A stretch of 64,000 nt of DNA from Acanthosoma haemorrhoidale (lineage: Eukaryota; Arthropoda; Insecta; Hemiptera; Acanthosomatidae). Both the position numbers and the translations under genes were made by a program. The notes below the pieces were generated by a model that had not been told where the DNA came from, made no database searches, and saw only the letters and a list, made by a program, of their open reading frames with translations. The stretch spans positions 88,955,474-89,019,473 of the forward strand of contig OV884011.1 in NCBI GenBank assembly GCA_930367205.1, given 5' to 3'. Positions 21,910 through 34,700 of this stretch are shown here, one piece after another. Positions within the stretch are counted from its first letter, which is position 1. Each line of letters opens with the position of its first letter.

Positions 21910-22734
21910 TTGAAAGATGCCTCGGAACCCGGAAAGACCCATTATGTATTTGTAGGGAATGCCACTATTTGGGAGAAAATTCAAAGACTCTGGCGAACGG
22001 AACAGCTTGGAGTGGATAGGTTATTTATTCGGTGCACGTCGATTGTGGAGACACTCAAAGACAGAGAACAGCAGCTGGAAGTGACGCTGGCCTATCACCA
22101 AGGAAAAACGAACCACCGTGGAGTTCAGGAAATGTTGCAAGCGTTGCGGCGGAGGTACTTTTGGTGGGGAATGAAAAAGAGCATACAAGAAATGATAGGG
22201 GCATGTGCAGTTTGCAGTATGACAGACATCCGCCACGGGGGCGATAAGAAGAATCGCCCACCGCCGAGACACCGTTGAGTGACTTACAAGTGGATACCTT
22301 CACTTGGAGGGGGTATAAGTGGGTTACCACAATCGACATCTTTAGCAAGGTGGCCATGGCGCACCCGGTGCAAGATCGGTCATCAGACGCGGTAATGCTG
22401 GCATTAAATACCTGGTTCCAGTTTTACGGAGTACCAGACCGGATCTCGTCGGATGGGGGCAGAGAATTCGACAATGCCAACATCCGGAAAGAAATGAAGA
22501 CTCTCGATGTCTCTTGGCATCCTTATACCCCAGGGCACCCTAAGAGTAGAGGAGGGATAGAAATATTCCACAGCACCCTGAGTGACCACCTGCGGGTATA
22601 TCACGTGGAAAAGGGTCTGCCGGCGAATGAGGCTATGCTGAAGGCGGTGGCCGCTTACAATCATTCGATCCACACCGCGACAGGATTCTCCCCGTTCGAG
22701 ATCCTTTTTGGGCTGCGCGAAAGACGGAGAAATG
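21910..22734 (+). pseudogene. Family A integrase (copy 1, 3'-truncated)
   Basis: The frame 21910-22278 has the zinc-binding H-x5-H (HQGKTNH) and C-x2-C (CAVC). The overlapping frame from 22275 holds the DDE core: VDTFTW, SSDGGREFDN and GIEIFHSTL. A frameshift separates the two. The element ends abruptly at about 22734 after GFSPFEILFGLRERRRN, where sequence of a - strand Jockey-like LINE begins; the integrase C-terminus and 3' LTR are absent. Confidence 0.8.
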
Positions 22735-23330
22735 GGGCAGAGACACACAGAGAGGATCACAGGGCTATGATCGGAGGAGAGGTCGTCGAGGCGCGTTAGA
22801 GAATAGTTTAATATTCTTAAACTATTGTAGAAGAAAAAGTCTAGGAGATCTGGATTTCGGTTGGGATCTGATGGCCAATAGGTGGCTGTGTCAGGAGAGA
22901 TGTTTCCGTGTGAGTGCAGACAGCAAAGCACGTCCTCGTGTATTTGTGGATCTTGAGCCCCAATGTTGATGCTTTCCATTAACATTCCTACCCACAAGGA
23001 AATGGGGGAGTCTAGAAAGGCGATGAATTGGGAATCAGAAATGGATTTATTGGGAGGGAAGTACACTGATGCCAGAGTAAGGGGAAAAGTGAATGTGCTG
23101 ATTGACACTGCAGTGGACTGAAGGAAATGGTGTGCTACCAAAGGAACTATGAGATGGGAAATGGAGTTATGGACAATGACAGCCGTGCCTGCATGTGTTC
23201 TTCCATCTGGGTGATCAGTTCGATAAGTCTGGTACTATCTAACTGTAAAAGGTCGCTTACTCGTAAGTCTTGTTTCAGTAATAAGAGCTACGTGGATGTT
23301 CTTGTCATGAATTGAGTGCTGTCAGTTCGT
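22735..23330 (-). pseudogene. Jockey-like LINE ORF2 endonuclease fragment
   Basis: On the - strand the frame 23141-22735 reads an apurinic-type endonuclease region (LTLASVYFPPN, NPDLLDFF, LSSDHSPVILS; S-D-H is the catalytic His/Asp signature). It is collinear with the fragment at 42420-42680. Frameshifts and stops occur upstream. RT and the 3' end are missing because the sequence stops at the family A boundary near 22734, so truncation is at the 3' side, opposite to normal LINE 5' truncation. Confidence 0.75.
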
Positions 23331-23853
23331 TAGTGTGGGTGCGAACACCATTCTAATTCCAAAGGAGAATGGATAAAGAGTCGGAAGGATCCACTTATGG
23401 GTTTTGTTTAATGGGGATGAGGTAGGTGACAAGATTTGTAAGAAGGGAAATGAGAGGGGTAATTAGGGTTCTGAACTCTGTAAGAAGGACGTTAATATAC
23501 TAGTTAGATCTGAAGAGCTTGAAGGTGGCGGGATATGCGTGATGTGTGGTTGAGGATGGGATTGAGTTTGCTGGTTGCTGGGATGAACGGAGTGCTTGGG
23601 AAGTAGAACTTGCGGAGGAGGAGCGGGCAATGCCTGTGACTGCTCTCTGTTCCGAGCAGAGGTTTTGCGTCAGCAAAAGAGACTGATGGCCTCAAATTTC
23701 TGGCGGGGGCGCTTTTTGAGCTACCTTTGACTGGCTTCTCTTCTTCTGGCCGACGACGTTGCTCGCTTCTGTACTTCAGAATTCTATAGGCCTCTCAGCC
23801 TTTATAGTTTGCCGGGTGGCCTTGCTGGCAGAGCACGCATAGAGCAGGTGATT

Positions 23854-24747
23854 TTAGGGCTTTTTGCACAATTCGCTTTTGTGCTGCCCACTGCACTTTA
23901 CACACCTGGAAGTGTGGTAGCAGTATGATTTCGTGTGCCCATATGCCTGGCAATTATGGCATTGGACTATATCACGTTTCGGGTAAGGCTTTTCGACCTG
24001 TACTCTTGTCTTGTGTAATACAAGTGGGCAAGCTCGTAGATTTTTTCCACTCCAGGTGTTCGCTCTAGATCTACAAATAACAAGGGTAGTGCTGTCTTGA
24101 TACTTGCATAATTTTCTTGCCTTCCTCACGGAGCACATTCATAATTTGGTGGACCTTGTATCCTAAACTTAAGAGCTCCTTTTCTATCTCGTCCGCTGGT
24201 GTAGTGGGATGCAGGTGTCCTATCACCACCCGCAGCGATCGTTCCTGCTTTAGTTGGTAGGTATGGAAGTCGGCCTTAGTTTCTTCTAAGTATTTTATTA
24301 TTGCTGGGTATGTGTCGGGGGAGTGTCCGGAGAAACTTTTGTGTCCCGGGACCGATTGAGGCACATGCATTTGCCTTTACCTACAATTTTATTTAATTGG
24401 ATACATAGTAATTTAAAATTACTGATATTAGGTACAAATATCGTTGGTGGCTTGGGCTGTGTGGGTGTTTGTGTAGAGTCCATGTCCTCTACTTCAATAT
24501 TTTTAAACACCTCGTAACTATTGGGTGTGAAAAATGGAGACTCGTGAGTTGTTGTTTCTTTAGATGTACTAGGTTGTGATGGTATTTCTTCCATGGAGGT
24601 GCTGGGATCTGAAGAATTTACAGGAGCAATATTTCTATTAGATCGCTGCGGCTTACGGTTGACCGGCGACGCAGTGGGTGTAGGTCCCAGGGACCTTGAG
24701 GTTTTTTTTTTTCTGACATTAACTGCTGATAGAAACGCATGTTTCAT
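23854..24747 (-). pseudogene. Jockey-like LINE ORF1 (nucleic-acid-binding Gag-like protein)
   Basis: Three frames in series (24747-24298, 24370-24071, 24138-23854) make up one broken ORF1: a Ser/Thr/Pro-rich N-terminus, then a PRE_C2HC-type segment (TYQLKQERSLRVVIGHLHP, then LLSLGYKVHQIMNV), then zinc knuckles (CHNCQAYGHTKSYC and CVKCSGQHKSELC). This matches the ORF1 proteins of Jockey/X-element LINEs, which coat the element RNA. Two frameshifts (near 24330 and 24110) inactivate it. Sequence further along the - strand to about 23500 (SFADAKPLL...) is the ORF1 C-terminal tail. Confidence 0.8.
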
Positions 24748-25330
24748 CAGCAGTATTTTCCTGAATTATTCATTTTTTTTTTTATAAATAAAAAGTATAT
24801 GGCAAATGGTAGCCACGAACGCACATAATTTAATTAAGAGCCTGCGATGCTGGCAGTTGGCCAGGGTGTTATGAGGGTTCGGCCGGACTCCCCACTCTTA
24901 TCTCTAGTACAGCTGATCGGCAGCCTTCCCATATGGCCGCCTTCTCTGTGTAATGTGAAGTGAAACTTACACTTGGCAATATAGTCCACAGCTTCACTAT
25001 CCACTAACATGTAGATAGCTCCTCATGGACAGTTCATCCAGTAGTCGGTTGAGACGGTTTGACGAACTAGACACTTCTTACGAACGGTAACAGAACAGTT
25101 AGTTTGTAGAACGATACGCGCAGGTGCAGTACTATTTTAGCTTGTAAACGCCTGAAATTATTGGCACCCCATACATGAACAATATAGTAGCTGCGACGAA
25201 ATATTCTGGGGAAGTTGAACATCATAGTGAACGCCGGAAAGACTGGCCGTGTTATATTCTCATTTAAAAAGAGGAAAAAAACAGTCGTGCGCATCCATCT
25301 ACCACTAACATACTACAATAAACTGTTATT
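24748..25330 (-). other. Possible 5' UTR of the Jockey-like LINE
   Basis: Lies directly upstream of the LINE ORF1 start on the - strand. It is GC-richer to about 25070; the LINE 5' end cannot be placed. A T-rich run at 24773 borders it. The frame at 25067-25294 (-) has no domain. Confidence 0.3.
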
Positions 25331-25810
25331 TAACGATCCCTCATATATTTATTTTAATTAAGGAAATAAAATAGTGTTTCCACCTCCTTAAGAAGCCGAT
25401 TATCATTTATCAAAAGTAATTTTATCATCAGTTTTGATTCGATAAGTCAGAGATCGATCTTATTTTGTGTTTACAATCCTAGAAAGGACTCTACTTCAGT
25501 TCAGGTTCCGTACAAGGATCTTTTTGCCCTCTCTTCGTCTTCGTTTTCGATTACTGCTGACTTAAAACAGGCCTATCTGCCACTCCCTGACTACTGTGAG
25601 TAGCCTGACGGACTTCGAGATGATTAAGATCCAGAACACCGAGAAATATTTTGGGTAAAGTAATTCGTTTGAGCTCATTTAAATATTAATCTTATTAATA
25701 TAAAACAAAATAATAATATTTTTTACTGCGTAGAGTATTTTTTTTGTAATTATTCTGAGTATCAACTACATGTATCTATGTATATAATATTAATTTTCTT
25801 AAAAAAAAAA

Positions 25811-25925
25811 AAAAAGTACTTCATTATATCACATTTAAAGAATATGGTTACGTACGTCTTAGTATCCTGGCAACCTTCCATTGATAAACACGAAATTCCT
25901 TTGTGAGAGGTACAGTGACTTAAAT
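25811..25925 (+). repeat. Direct repeat, copy 1 (about 115 bp)
   Basis: The block beginning AGTACTTCATTAT and containing GGCAACCTTCCAT and GATAAACACGAAATTCCTTT recurs at 26629-26745 with scattered substitutions. Confidence 0.85.
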
Positions 25926-26628
25926 ATGTTAACCAGGTTTATTTATTTATTATCTAAGAAAATGCCTTATGGTGTGCATATTAGCGCGTGCTGTCTGACA
26001 TTTCCACCCATCTTTTTTTTAACTCCTTAAATAATTGATTGAAGCTAAAAGTGTATATTGAAAATGCTTATGTACTGCATGAGAGCTTCAATGTATGGAG
26101 GCATATAAAACTAACCAAATAGGGTGAAGTGAAAAAAACCAAAAAAAACAACCGTGCTGAGGTTCCCACATTGCTCTACAGATATGACGATGTTCCGAGG
26201 GCCCAATCTATAGTTCAAGCTTGTAGTTGCTCAGGGAACTGAGTTGGTCTAGGATGGCTCCTTTCACTGCCAGTGTTGGTTTCCTTCTTCGGCTCTTCTT
26301 GTTTCTGGACGAGTCTCCTTAGCTTCTTAAAAAATGAGTACTTGGTTCTCGGCCTTGCAGCTCTATCTCCTAAGTTCTTCTCCAAGACATATGGAACTCA
26401 CAACTCGTCTGTCTCTTGCCCAGCGGGTTCCTATCGAGGGCCTGTCCACTTGGTCCGTCTTTCTCCATTCTTTGACTCTGTAAGGTTAATTAATTCCTAT
26501 ATAATAAGTTTCTTATATTGGAAGGATCGTTGAAGGCTATCCTTACTAATAAATATACTCTCCTTCCAGTCTACCCGCAATTTAAATTATGCTTGTTAAA
26601 GTACTTGTGCTATTATTAATCTTATTAA

Positions 26629-26745
26629 TATAAAAGTACTTCATTATCTCACATTTAAAGAATATGGGTACCTTCTTCTTAATTATCCAGGCAACCTTCC
26701 ATCGATAAACACGAAATTCCTTTGGGAGAAGTATAGGGATATATT
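26629..26745 (+). repeat. Direct repeat, copy 2 (about 117 bp)
   Basis: Partner of 25811-25925. The related sequence TTAATCTTATTAATATAAAA precedes this copy at about 26613, and copy 1 (less directly) at about 25685. Confidence 0.85.
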
Positions 26746-28578
26746 GTTGATTTATGAATTAATAATAGTAATTAATGATTTAATAATTAATTTTTTTATG
26801 TGTATGAAATAAATTTTGGATAGACCAGAAGGAGTGCATATTTAGAGAGTGGTACATATCGGTCTTAGAAAAATCTAAACTCAGTCTGTAGATGGTTGGA
26901 CAGTTTGTACTGCCAAATGATTCTCAGCTGTGGGAAGATTACTTTTGCTTTCCTAACTGTTGGAAGTATATCCTACTTCGTACCTCCACTCTCTGATATG
27001 GCAGTCCCAAGACATTCAGAACTGCTCATACTTTCGATTTTTCACCAGCAAGTATAACTAACCCATTTTCTTGTAGGTCAACAAAGGGTCTGGGACCCAG
27101 AAATATCAAATATGGAAGTGGCAGATGTTCTCGAGATAGGAGTGAGAACCTACTTCCTCCTATCTAGCGGGCTGGCAGTTGCTTTCTTATCATATATATC
27201 TTCTCGTATTGATAAAACAGGTGACTGGGTCTGTCATGTGTTTTAGCGAGCCAAGCGAGCAGGGGGCGGATCCTCCTAATATCTTATAAATTAATTTCTG
27301 CAATAATATTATTTCAGCAATAATTGCAAAAGAACCGTATTAGAATTAAATTAATTAATATTGTACCTTAATAAATTATATTGTTGAAATGAAACATCTA
27401 AATCTGATGCGGTCCTTGATTTTGATTGCGTGAAATTCAAGATTTACTTTTTTAATAAATAAATTTCACCAGGTTTAATTCGTCAACTTTAACTTTAAAC
27501 TTTTCCATCTCAATATTTTATGATCAATTATAAATTTAAATACATCTTTAATTTCATTCCTTCTGTGATACAGGCTGGTTAGAGTCTCAGCGGAGCTAAA
27601 ATAGACCTTGGAATTGAGATATGGGAGTCTGTTAAGCAACTACTTCCCCCCACCAAATTAGTGTTCAGTAACTCAGTGCCTGCTCCCTGATCTTGTCGAC
27701 ATTGTGTGAGTAGATTTGACTTGAAGTGATTCAAGTTATGAATCCTCTGGGTTGTTAGTTGCCAATCCGACATTGCTGACTTGTTAACATGTTCGGCCTT
27801 GCATTGATCGAGTATTGGTCGATGTAGTGGTCGTAGAGACGAATACAATAAAACTGCCCCAGTAGACAGGTTAAACTCGGATATAGCTGTGTTGATATTA
27901 GTTGAGCCTGTTATTTTTTACTTTTATCCTAAATTATATTTTTTGTAATTTCTACGATTTTTTTTTGTCCTGAACCGCAGGGAAAAACATAGTTTGTAAT
28001 TAATTCTTCTAAGCTCTGACTTGAGTATTAACCAAAACGGTGGTTTTTTTTAGATAAATTGCATTATTTTTGTAAATTCAATTGTGAAATATATAAACAG
28101 ACAAAAGAAGTTTGAAGGAACAATAAGACAAGCTTTCCCTTCGGGCTTGCTCTTATATTTTTTGCCTGGTAAATTCTTTTGAATCGAGATGACATTTTGA
28201 GGCAGTCATACATTTTTGGGTATCCCTTTACTGAGAAACATATTTTCTGTAGCTGTCAAAATTAAACCTATAGCTTGCTACTTATCTAAAACATTGCCCC
28301 TGATTTAAAAGTCAGTTAGAGATTACATGCTGTAAGCATATAATTAATGGATAAAATAAATGTTCATAAAATAATAGTTAAATGTAAATACATAAAAATT
28401 TTGTACTGTAGTGTACATAAATGTTAGATTACCCCACCTTCATTTTAGAATGTTGACAAGCTATTTGAAGTTCTTATTTTTATTGCACAGTTTGATCTGA
28501 AATTTTGACATGCTTTGAAATTTGTGTGAATAATACTGTGACTTTCAGGAACGGTGTAAAAAAATAATTGCAAACATA
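26746..28578. other. 5' flank of the P450 gene
   Basis: A/T-rich DNA with a GC-richer patch at 27570-27850. No TATA box or recognisable element could be assigned. A CTTTCAG just before 28550 might be the acceptor of a 5'-UTR intron. The frame 27579-27848 (-) has no domain. Confidence 0.35.
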
Positions 28579-28757
28579 ATGCTGCTCGAGTGCGTTTTGT
28601 TAGCTTGCATATTGCTTTATGTCATTTACTCGTGGATATTCGGCTTTTGGGACAGGAGGAAAGTGTTCAACGTCAAATGGGATTTCAATTTGGGACCTGT
28701 CTTCGATCTTTTAATAAAGAGGAAAATCGTCGACGATATTTTCGCTGACATTTATAA
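28579..28757 (+). CDS. P450 exon 1
   Basis: Start codon at 28579 followed at once by the hydrophobic anchor. Ends in phase 2 at GTGAGT. The next exon restores Lys and the KKYKKEGIVGFY segment typical of CYP6 proteins. Confidence 0.88.
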
Positions 28758-31700
28758 GTGAGTTTCAGACTGTTGTATGAGTTAGGACCACTTACAGTAA
28801 TATGTTTATCAATAAAGAGTATTAATTAATTAAAAGTATTAATTAAAAGAGTATTAAAAATTGCTTATAGAAAGTACAAAAAGGAGGGTATAGTCGGATT
28901 TTACGCGCTGTTTACTCCAATGATAGTCATAACTGATCCTGAACTGGCCAAGATCGTTCTAGTAAAAGATTTCACAAAATTCGTTGACACAGGAATGGAA
29001 ATGGACGAGAAGGCAGATCCTCTTTTCTCCAAGCACTCATTCGTTGCAAAAGGAATTGAAAAGTAAGTAATGATGGAACGGATGGTAAACATAAAATAAT
29101 TAGTAACGATGGGATGGATAGTAAAACTAAAATAATTAGTAATGATGGCGTGGATGGTAATAATCAAGTAAGTAGTAACGAAGAAGTAGCTAACAACAAT
29201 AAATTAAGCAGTAGTGATGGATTGTCAATTTATTTGATTTTCATTTGTTGTGGGAAAAGGTGTTTTTGCTCCGGAACCATTTACTTAGAGTAAGCCATAC
29301 TTAAATTTTTTTTGCACCTTCAGCTAAGCAGTTTGCTGCCCCACCCTTATATCCTTTGGCAAGTTACTTAAGTATATTTTCGGAGAGTCCAGTTTTCTTC
29401 TAATATTTCAGTTATCGTTCAATAACTTTTGGAGTCCCTAGTGAATTTGAGATTTGATTTTTAGAAAGCTACCCCATTTATTGTGATCTATATTTTTAAT
29501 AAGTTTGTAAAGTGAATGGAAAAAACTACGCATTGAAGAAATCAGATTTATTAAGAATTACTCAACCAAAATGTTAAAAAATTTTCTTCGAGGGGTTCAA
29601 AGTTAGGGGGAATCTGATATTAATGTTTTTAATACAAGCTATCTCACGCCATAAAAGTCTTCACTCATTTATAATATTTGGTATTTTTCGTATTCAAAAA
29701 CAAATTTTAACAAAATTTCGAAGAAAGGGTGTGTTCCCACTATCTTCCTACTGACTACGCCATCGGATCCTAGGTCAGTGTGGTCCTTACCTCCCTGTCA
29801 CCAATTTCTCATGTCCTTATGTCGCAAACTACACGTTCCGCATCATTCCTGATCAAGTTTTCTCTGTTTTCCTTATTCACTCAGTCCTTATTAGTAAATG
29901 GTATACTTGATGTTCCATTTCATACAATACTTCCAGAGAGTGTGTGATTTTTCAGATGGAAAGAACTTCGAGGGATCCAAGCATCGGTCCAAACCCCTGC
30001 TAAGTACAAAGAAATGCTCCCGATCATGTACAATGTGGCAGAAACGATGGTTGAACATTTGAAAGAGAAGAAAATGGAACCGGTGAAGGTAATGAACAAT
30101 TTTTATTTTTGAAAACTTAGCTTCACCGTTTCCTTAAATTTTTGCTACTTATATATAAAATGCACGACTAGCAATGAACTACTAGTTTCCTTTGCTTTTA
30201 TTCTATTGCTAATACTACGATTGCACACAGGTAAAACAAATTACGTTCACTTACACAGTAGATAACTCGTGCTCATGTGGATTCGGCATCGAGCCCACAG
30301 CCTTCAAAGACCCTGAGAACAACTTTTTGAAATATGCGCGTGGTGAACAAATATTCAACGTATCGCCTCTCACCTTCATTTGTCAAATACTTTTTCCATC
30401 AATATCCAAGTTTCTGAAATTAAGGTAATGTTTATACTATATTATAATTAAAGTTGAAGCTTTTTTAAATGAACAAATTAATGCTTTATTATTGTCTATT
30501 CGGAATGTGGACTAATATATTTTAATCACGTCAAAAAATGACAAGATTTGATCCCAATAGTCCCGAAAGAGAGTAACTAACATTACTTGTGAAGACCAAT
30601 GACGGATTGATGTCCTTGAAACTATTATTGAAGCGATAGTCAGGCGTCAACAATCTCCTCTATTATGTCAATGGGACTAAAAATAAATGTTTCATTAAAG
30701 CTGCAAACATTTATTGATTTTCAATTATCTTTCACATAATATCTAAAAGTTTATTTATTCATTTTCAGTTTGATCCCTACCAGTTGTCATTCTTCATTTG
30801 TCGGAGAAGTTTTCTCGTTAAGCCTTTACGCCGCTTTACATTTCATTGATGCTAGAGATGCGTAGTCCATGGTCAAGTCCGAAATTCTTTCTCAAAACCC
30901 ATTGTTGGCCAAAGTGTCATATCATCCTTTACTACGGCCCGCTAGGCATCCAAGCCTGCCGCCCTTCACAATCGCATCCTTCCACTTCTTATCATATAAG
31001 GCCGTAAACTTATTATACAACAGGAGTTTTAGTTATGGGTGTAATGACCGGAATTTAATACAATTTAGTGTACATAGAGATGTGTATTACCAGGTTCCAA
31101 TCTCGTTTATAAATGATCTTGGTACATTATGGCGCGTTTCCTCCATTCATCCTTGACATCTGGATAATCTTTTGCTTGTTTATCTGAAGACCCGTAGTAT
31201 GTATTGCCCAGTCGAACTCTTATCCACCTTCTGCCAGATATCTTATGGCCACACTTATGAGAACATCGCCAGCGTAGGTCCATATGGCAGGAGCCTTAGT
31301 TATTAAATTCTACATCATCTGTGTTCCACATAACACACACGCATCACATTTTCCTAACATTTTTTGGTATGAATCAGGTTGATGAATTGGATGAATTCAA
31401 TATGATAATTCATGATTGAGGCTAATTAAATAAAGAGAGGCTTATTAATAAAAAAAACCAAGTCATCAATGGTAATTTGCACTTGTTAAAAGTGTTATGC
31501 ATCTTCATTAATATTATTTTTTCTTGTTTGGTCGTTTGCTTCCGATTTGGCTAGTGCAGTTGGCTTGTTGTTAAAGTAAATGTTATTTACTAATTCAGTT
31601 AATTCCAAAGAGTGTGCTAAGTATCGCCTTATATAAATGTAATAATAGCTTCTATAACTGTGTAGTGGTTGTTTTTGTATAAATGGTATGGAAAGTGGTA

Positions 31701-34700
31701 TAAATGGGGTGCAAAGTTATGCAAAATAAATGCAAAGTAAATGTTCCAAATTGTGCCCAATGTAAATTTGTCATAGTTAAGTAGTTCCAATATTTTCATA
31801 TAAATTTGTTTATTTATATTGTGACCAACATTTTGGTGCCCTGAGTATTATTACTTTACATGATATAGCAGATTTTGTTGCACATGTTTTACAATTACAT
31901 TTAGATTAGATTCTCTTCAATTTTAGTGTTAGGTTGTATATAAGTTATCGTCTATCGGCTTTAGACGATTACAAAAAAGATAACGAGAGTAAAAACAAGT
32001 GATATTTGAACAACTAGGTTTAAACTGTCTTTATTCCGCTTCTAATCTATCTCTGTTTGCCTTTGTTTACATGGGGCTACGCGGTATTAGGCCTAACATT
32101 GCCATACCACAAGCCTTAATTCCCCCCCCACCAGTTTATGAACATTCCTCATAAACTTCGGGCAAGTGACATAAAGTACATATTAAAATAAAAGAAAGTA
32201 AAAAAATTAGCATACAAAAAGAGAAAGAAAAAAAAAGTCCTCCAGATAAGTTAAGGTTGGTTAGGGTGGGCACGGAAGTAACGTACCTGGGGGTGAGACT
32301 GGGGAAAAGATTAAGCATCTCTCCCCACATCAAATACCTTGGAGACAGAATCGTTAAAGTGAGTAACTCCTTCGCGAGGGTAGGGGGGGGGGGGCAATGT
32401 GGGGAGTCAAGTTCCCAGTCTCAAGAACCCTCTACCAGGCAGTCATCTTGGGAATTATCAGGTACGCCTCGCAGTCATGGTTGGCACACCTTAACAAGGG
32501 CCAGACGCACGCCCTGAAGAGGATTCAGAGAGCAGCTTTGATAAGGGTCACGAGGTCCTATAGGACGGTGTCTCAGGGCGCGGTGGAGGTATTGGCAGCG
32601 GCGGCACCAGTAGACCTGGTCCTCCTGGAGCAGCGCCTCAGGTCGAAGATGAAGAGAGGGCACATTGAACATCTTCCACCTCCCCTACGGAGAAGAATTG
32701 AGGAGGAGCCTGGGAGGTGGAAGGCCCTCATAGGCGAATGGACAATAGAGGGACTGGATTCGTCGGGGAGTGGAAAAGGGTTCAAGGCTCCGGGCACTTC
32801 ACTATATCCAGGGGGGTGGCGCGGGGTGAGCAGCCGTGTCTTCGGGAAGGCTCACCCGAAGCCAACGATGTATCGCCGGTTCCAGAGGAGTCATTGTAAA
32901 TATGAATATATAGATATAAGGTAGGACTGAGAAGTATATGGTATAGACATAAGTTTAGTTATAGGGGGATGGAGGATGCAAACCCCATGTAAATATAGTT
33001 TTAAGTATAGGTAGAATACGGATCCAAAATTGTAAATAGTATTAAGTTAACGAGCTATAGACAAAAAAAAAAAAAATATATAGCTGGTTTAGGAATTGTA
33101 AATATAGTATTAGAGGTGGTTCTTTTGTTTCTTTTTTGTTTTTGAGAATAAATGGAACAAAACAGAATAACCGAAGGTGCGCTGACCGGTGCAACAATCC
33201 CATTGCACCGGAATACGCCCACCACAGGCTACGTAACCCCACGATCCCGCTTCACGGGCTTGTGGGGCAAGCCCGTTTGAGGCTCAGCCTCAGGAAGGCT
33301 GGAAAAAAAAAGGTAAGGTACGGACATCGTAGATAGCCATAATAATCCTCAAGTCATCGGGATGTAAACATCCCGAATGTATATAGAGAGGCTTTAAAAG
33401 GCTCAAATAAAACACTCTTGTGACAACTCTCGATCTGTGATTACATTCAACCTCTTTCCTTTTTCTTCAAGTTTTTCGTTGACGATCACTAACTGATATA
33501 TACAACACAACAAACAAAAAAAAATATTCCACTTGGGCTGATACGCTAACTGCGCGTAACCAGCAATTTAACAAAATTTAACTAGATTGTACCGGTGGGG
33601 GAAACTTTAACTGTTCGACGTGAACTGTCCTCCGTTTGATAGGTAGTGTTATGCTTCCTATCGTGACTGTATTGTGTTCACGAATAGCGATCACCCTGAA
33701 AGGACCCTCGTAGCTCACCAATTCTTCACCCCTGTTAGACCCTTTTTTCCGGTACACGATCTCTCCAATTTTAATCCTACCCAGCACATATTTGACCTTG
33801 AGATTGTCTCGCGCCACCCGTCCGCGTTTCCCATCCACGAGTTTCTCCCGAATGTTCACCCACTGTTTCCCCAGAGCGATCCGGTTATTGACCAAGCGTG
33901 CCGCAAATTCTTCATCAACCGCTATACCCCTGTTATCCCGACGCCGTCCTTGAAGTCCGAAAAGGATCTCGACAGGTGAGAATCCTGTGGCAGAATGTAT
34001 GGAGATTATATGCCATAACTTCCTTCTCCATAGCACTTTTTTCCCCTTGATAGATTCACAGGTGGTCGCTCGGTATGCTGTGTACACCCTCGACGTCTCC
34101 TCGTTTCTTCGGGTGTCCTGGGGTGTTGGGGTGCCAGTGGATCTCCGAGGCAGCCACCTCGGCCCTCCGTTTGGCATTGTCAAACTTTCTTCCGCTGTCG
34201 GATTCAACTGTGTCTGGCACACCATAAAATTGGCACCATGTGCGTAACGCCCCTAACGCCGCTTTCTCTGATCGTTAAGTAATCAGATGTGCCAACACCA
34301 TTTTGCTAAATCGATCAATGATGGTGACCCTCTTATATCCCCACAAAGTGAACGTATCCACTCGCAGGTCCGCCAGTGGCATGTCCACTGTAGGGGTTTC
34401 CTCCTGTATCTCTCTGGGGGGAGGGTCGATCGTACTTAGTGGTGAGGCATGTGTCGCAGGTACCAATAACCCTCGTGATTGTGTCCTTCATGCCCCACCA
34501 AAAATATCGATGCATCAATGCTTGTAGGGTTGCCACTATTCCGCGTATATTTGTTTTGCCTTGGTGAAACGCGAGGGTCACCTCCGTCTGACGTCCTTCA
34601 TCTTTGACCGTTTCCATCTTCAAGGTACGGCGGACGAATTTCCGATCGATCCCTAATCGTTCCGTGATCCATAATCGTTTAATGCGATCACATATCATCG

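Noticed and set aside
26273..26533. 86-codon frame upstream of the P450.
   Set aside because: No domain, no splice or promoter context; low-information Ser/Phe/Leu-rich peptide.
28901..29167. 88-codon - strand frame.
   Set aside because: Antisense to P450 exon 2 and the 36-bp minisatellite; its repeated peptide simply reflects that repeat.
31816..31850. BEL or Gypsy LTR/primer-site junction (TTTTGGTGCCCTGAG).
   Set aside because: No tRNA complement beyond a few bases, no second LTR and no coding region following.
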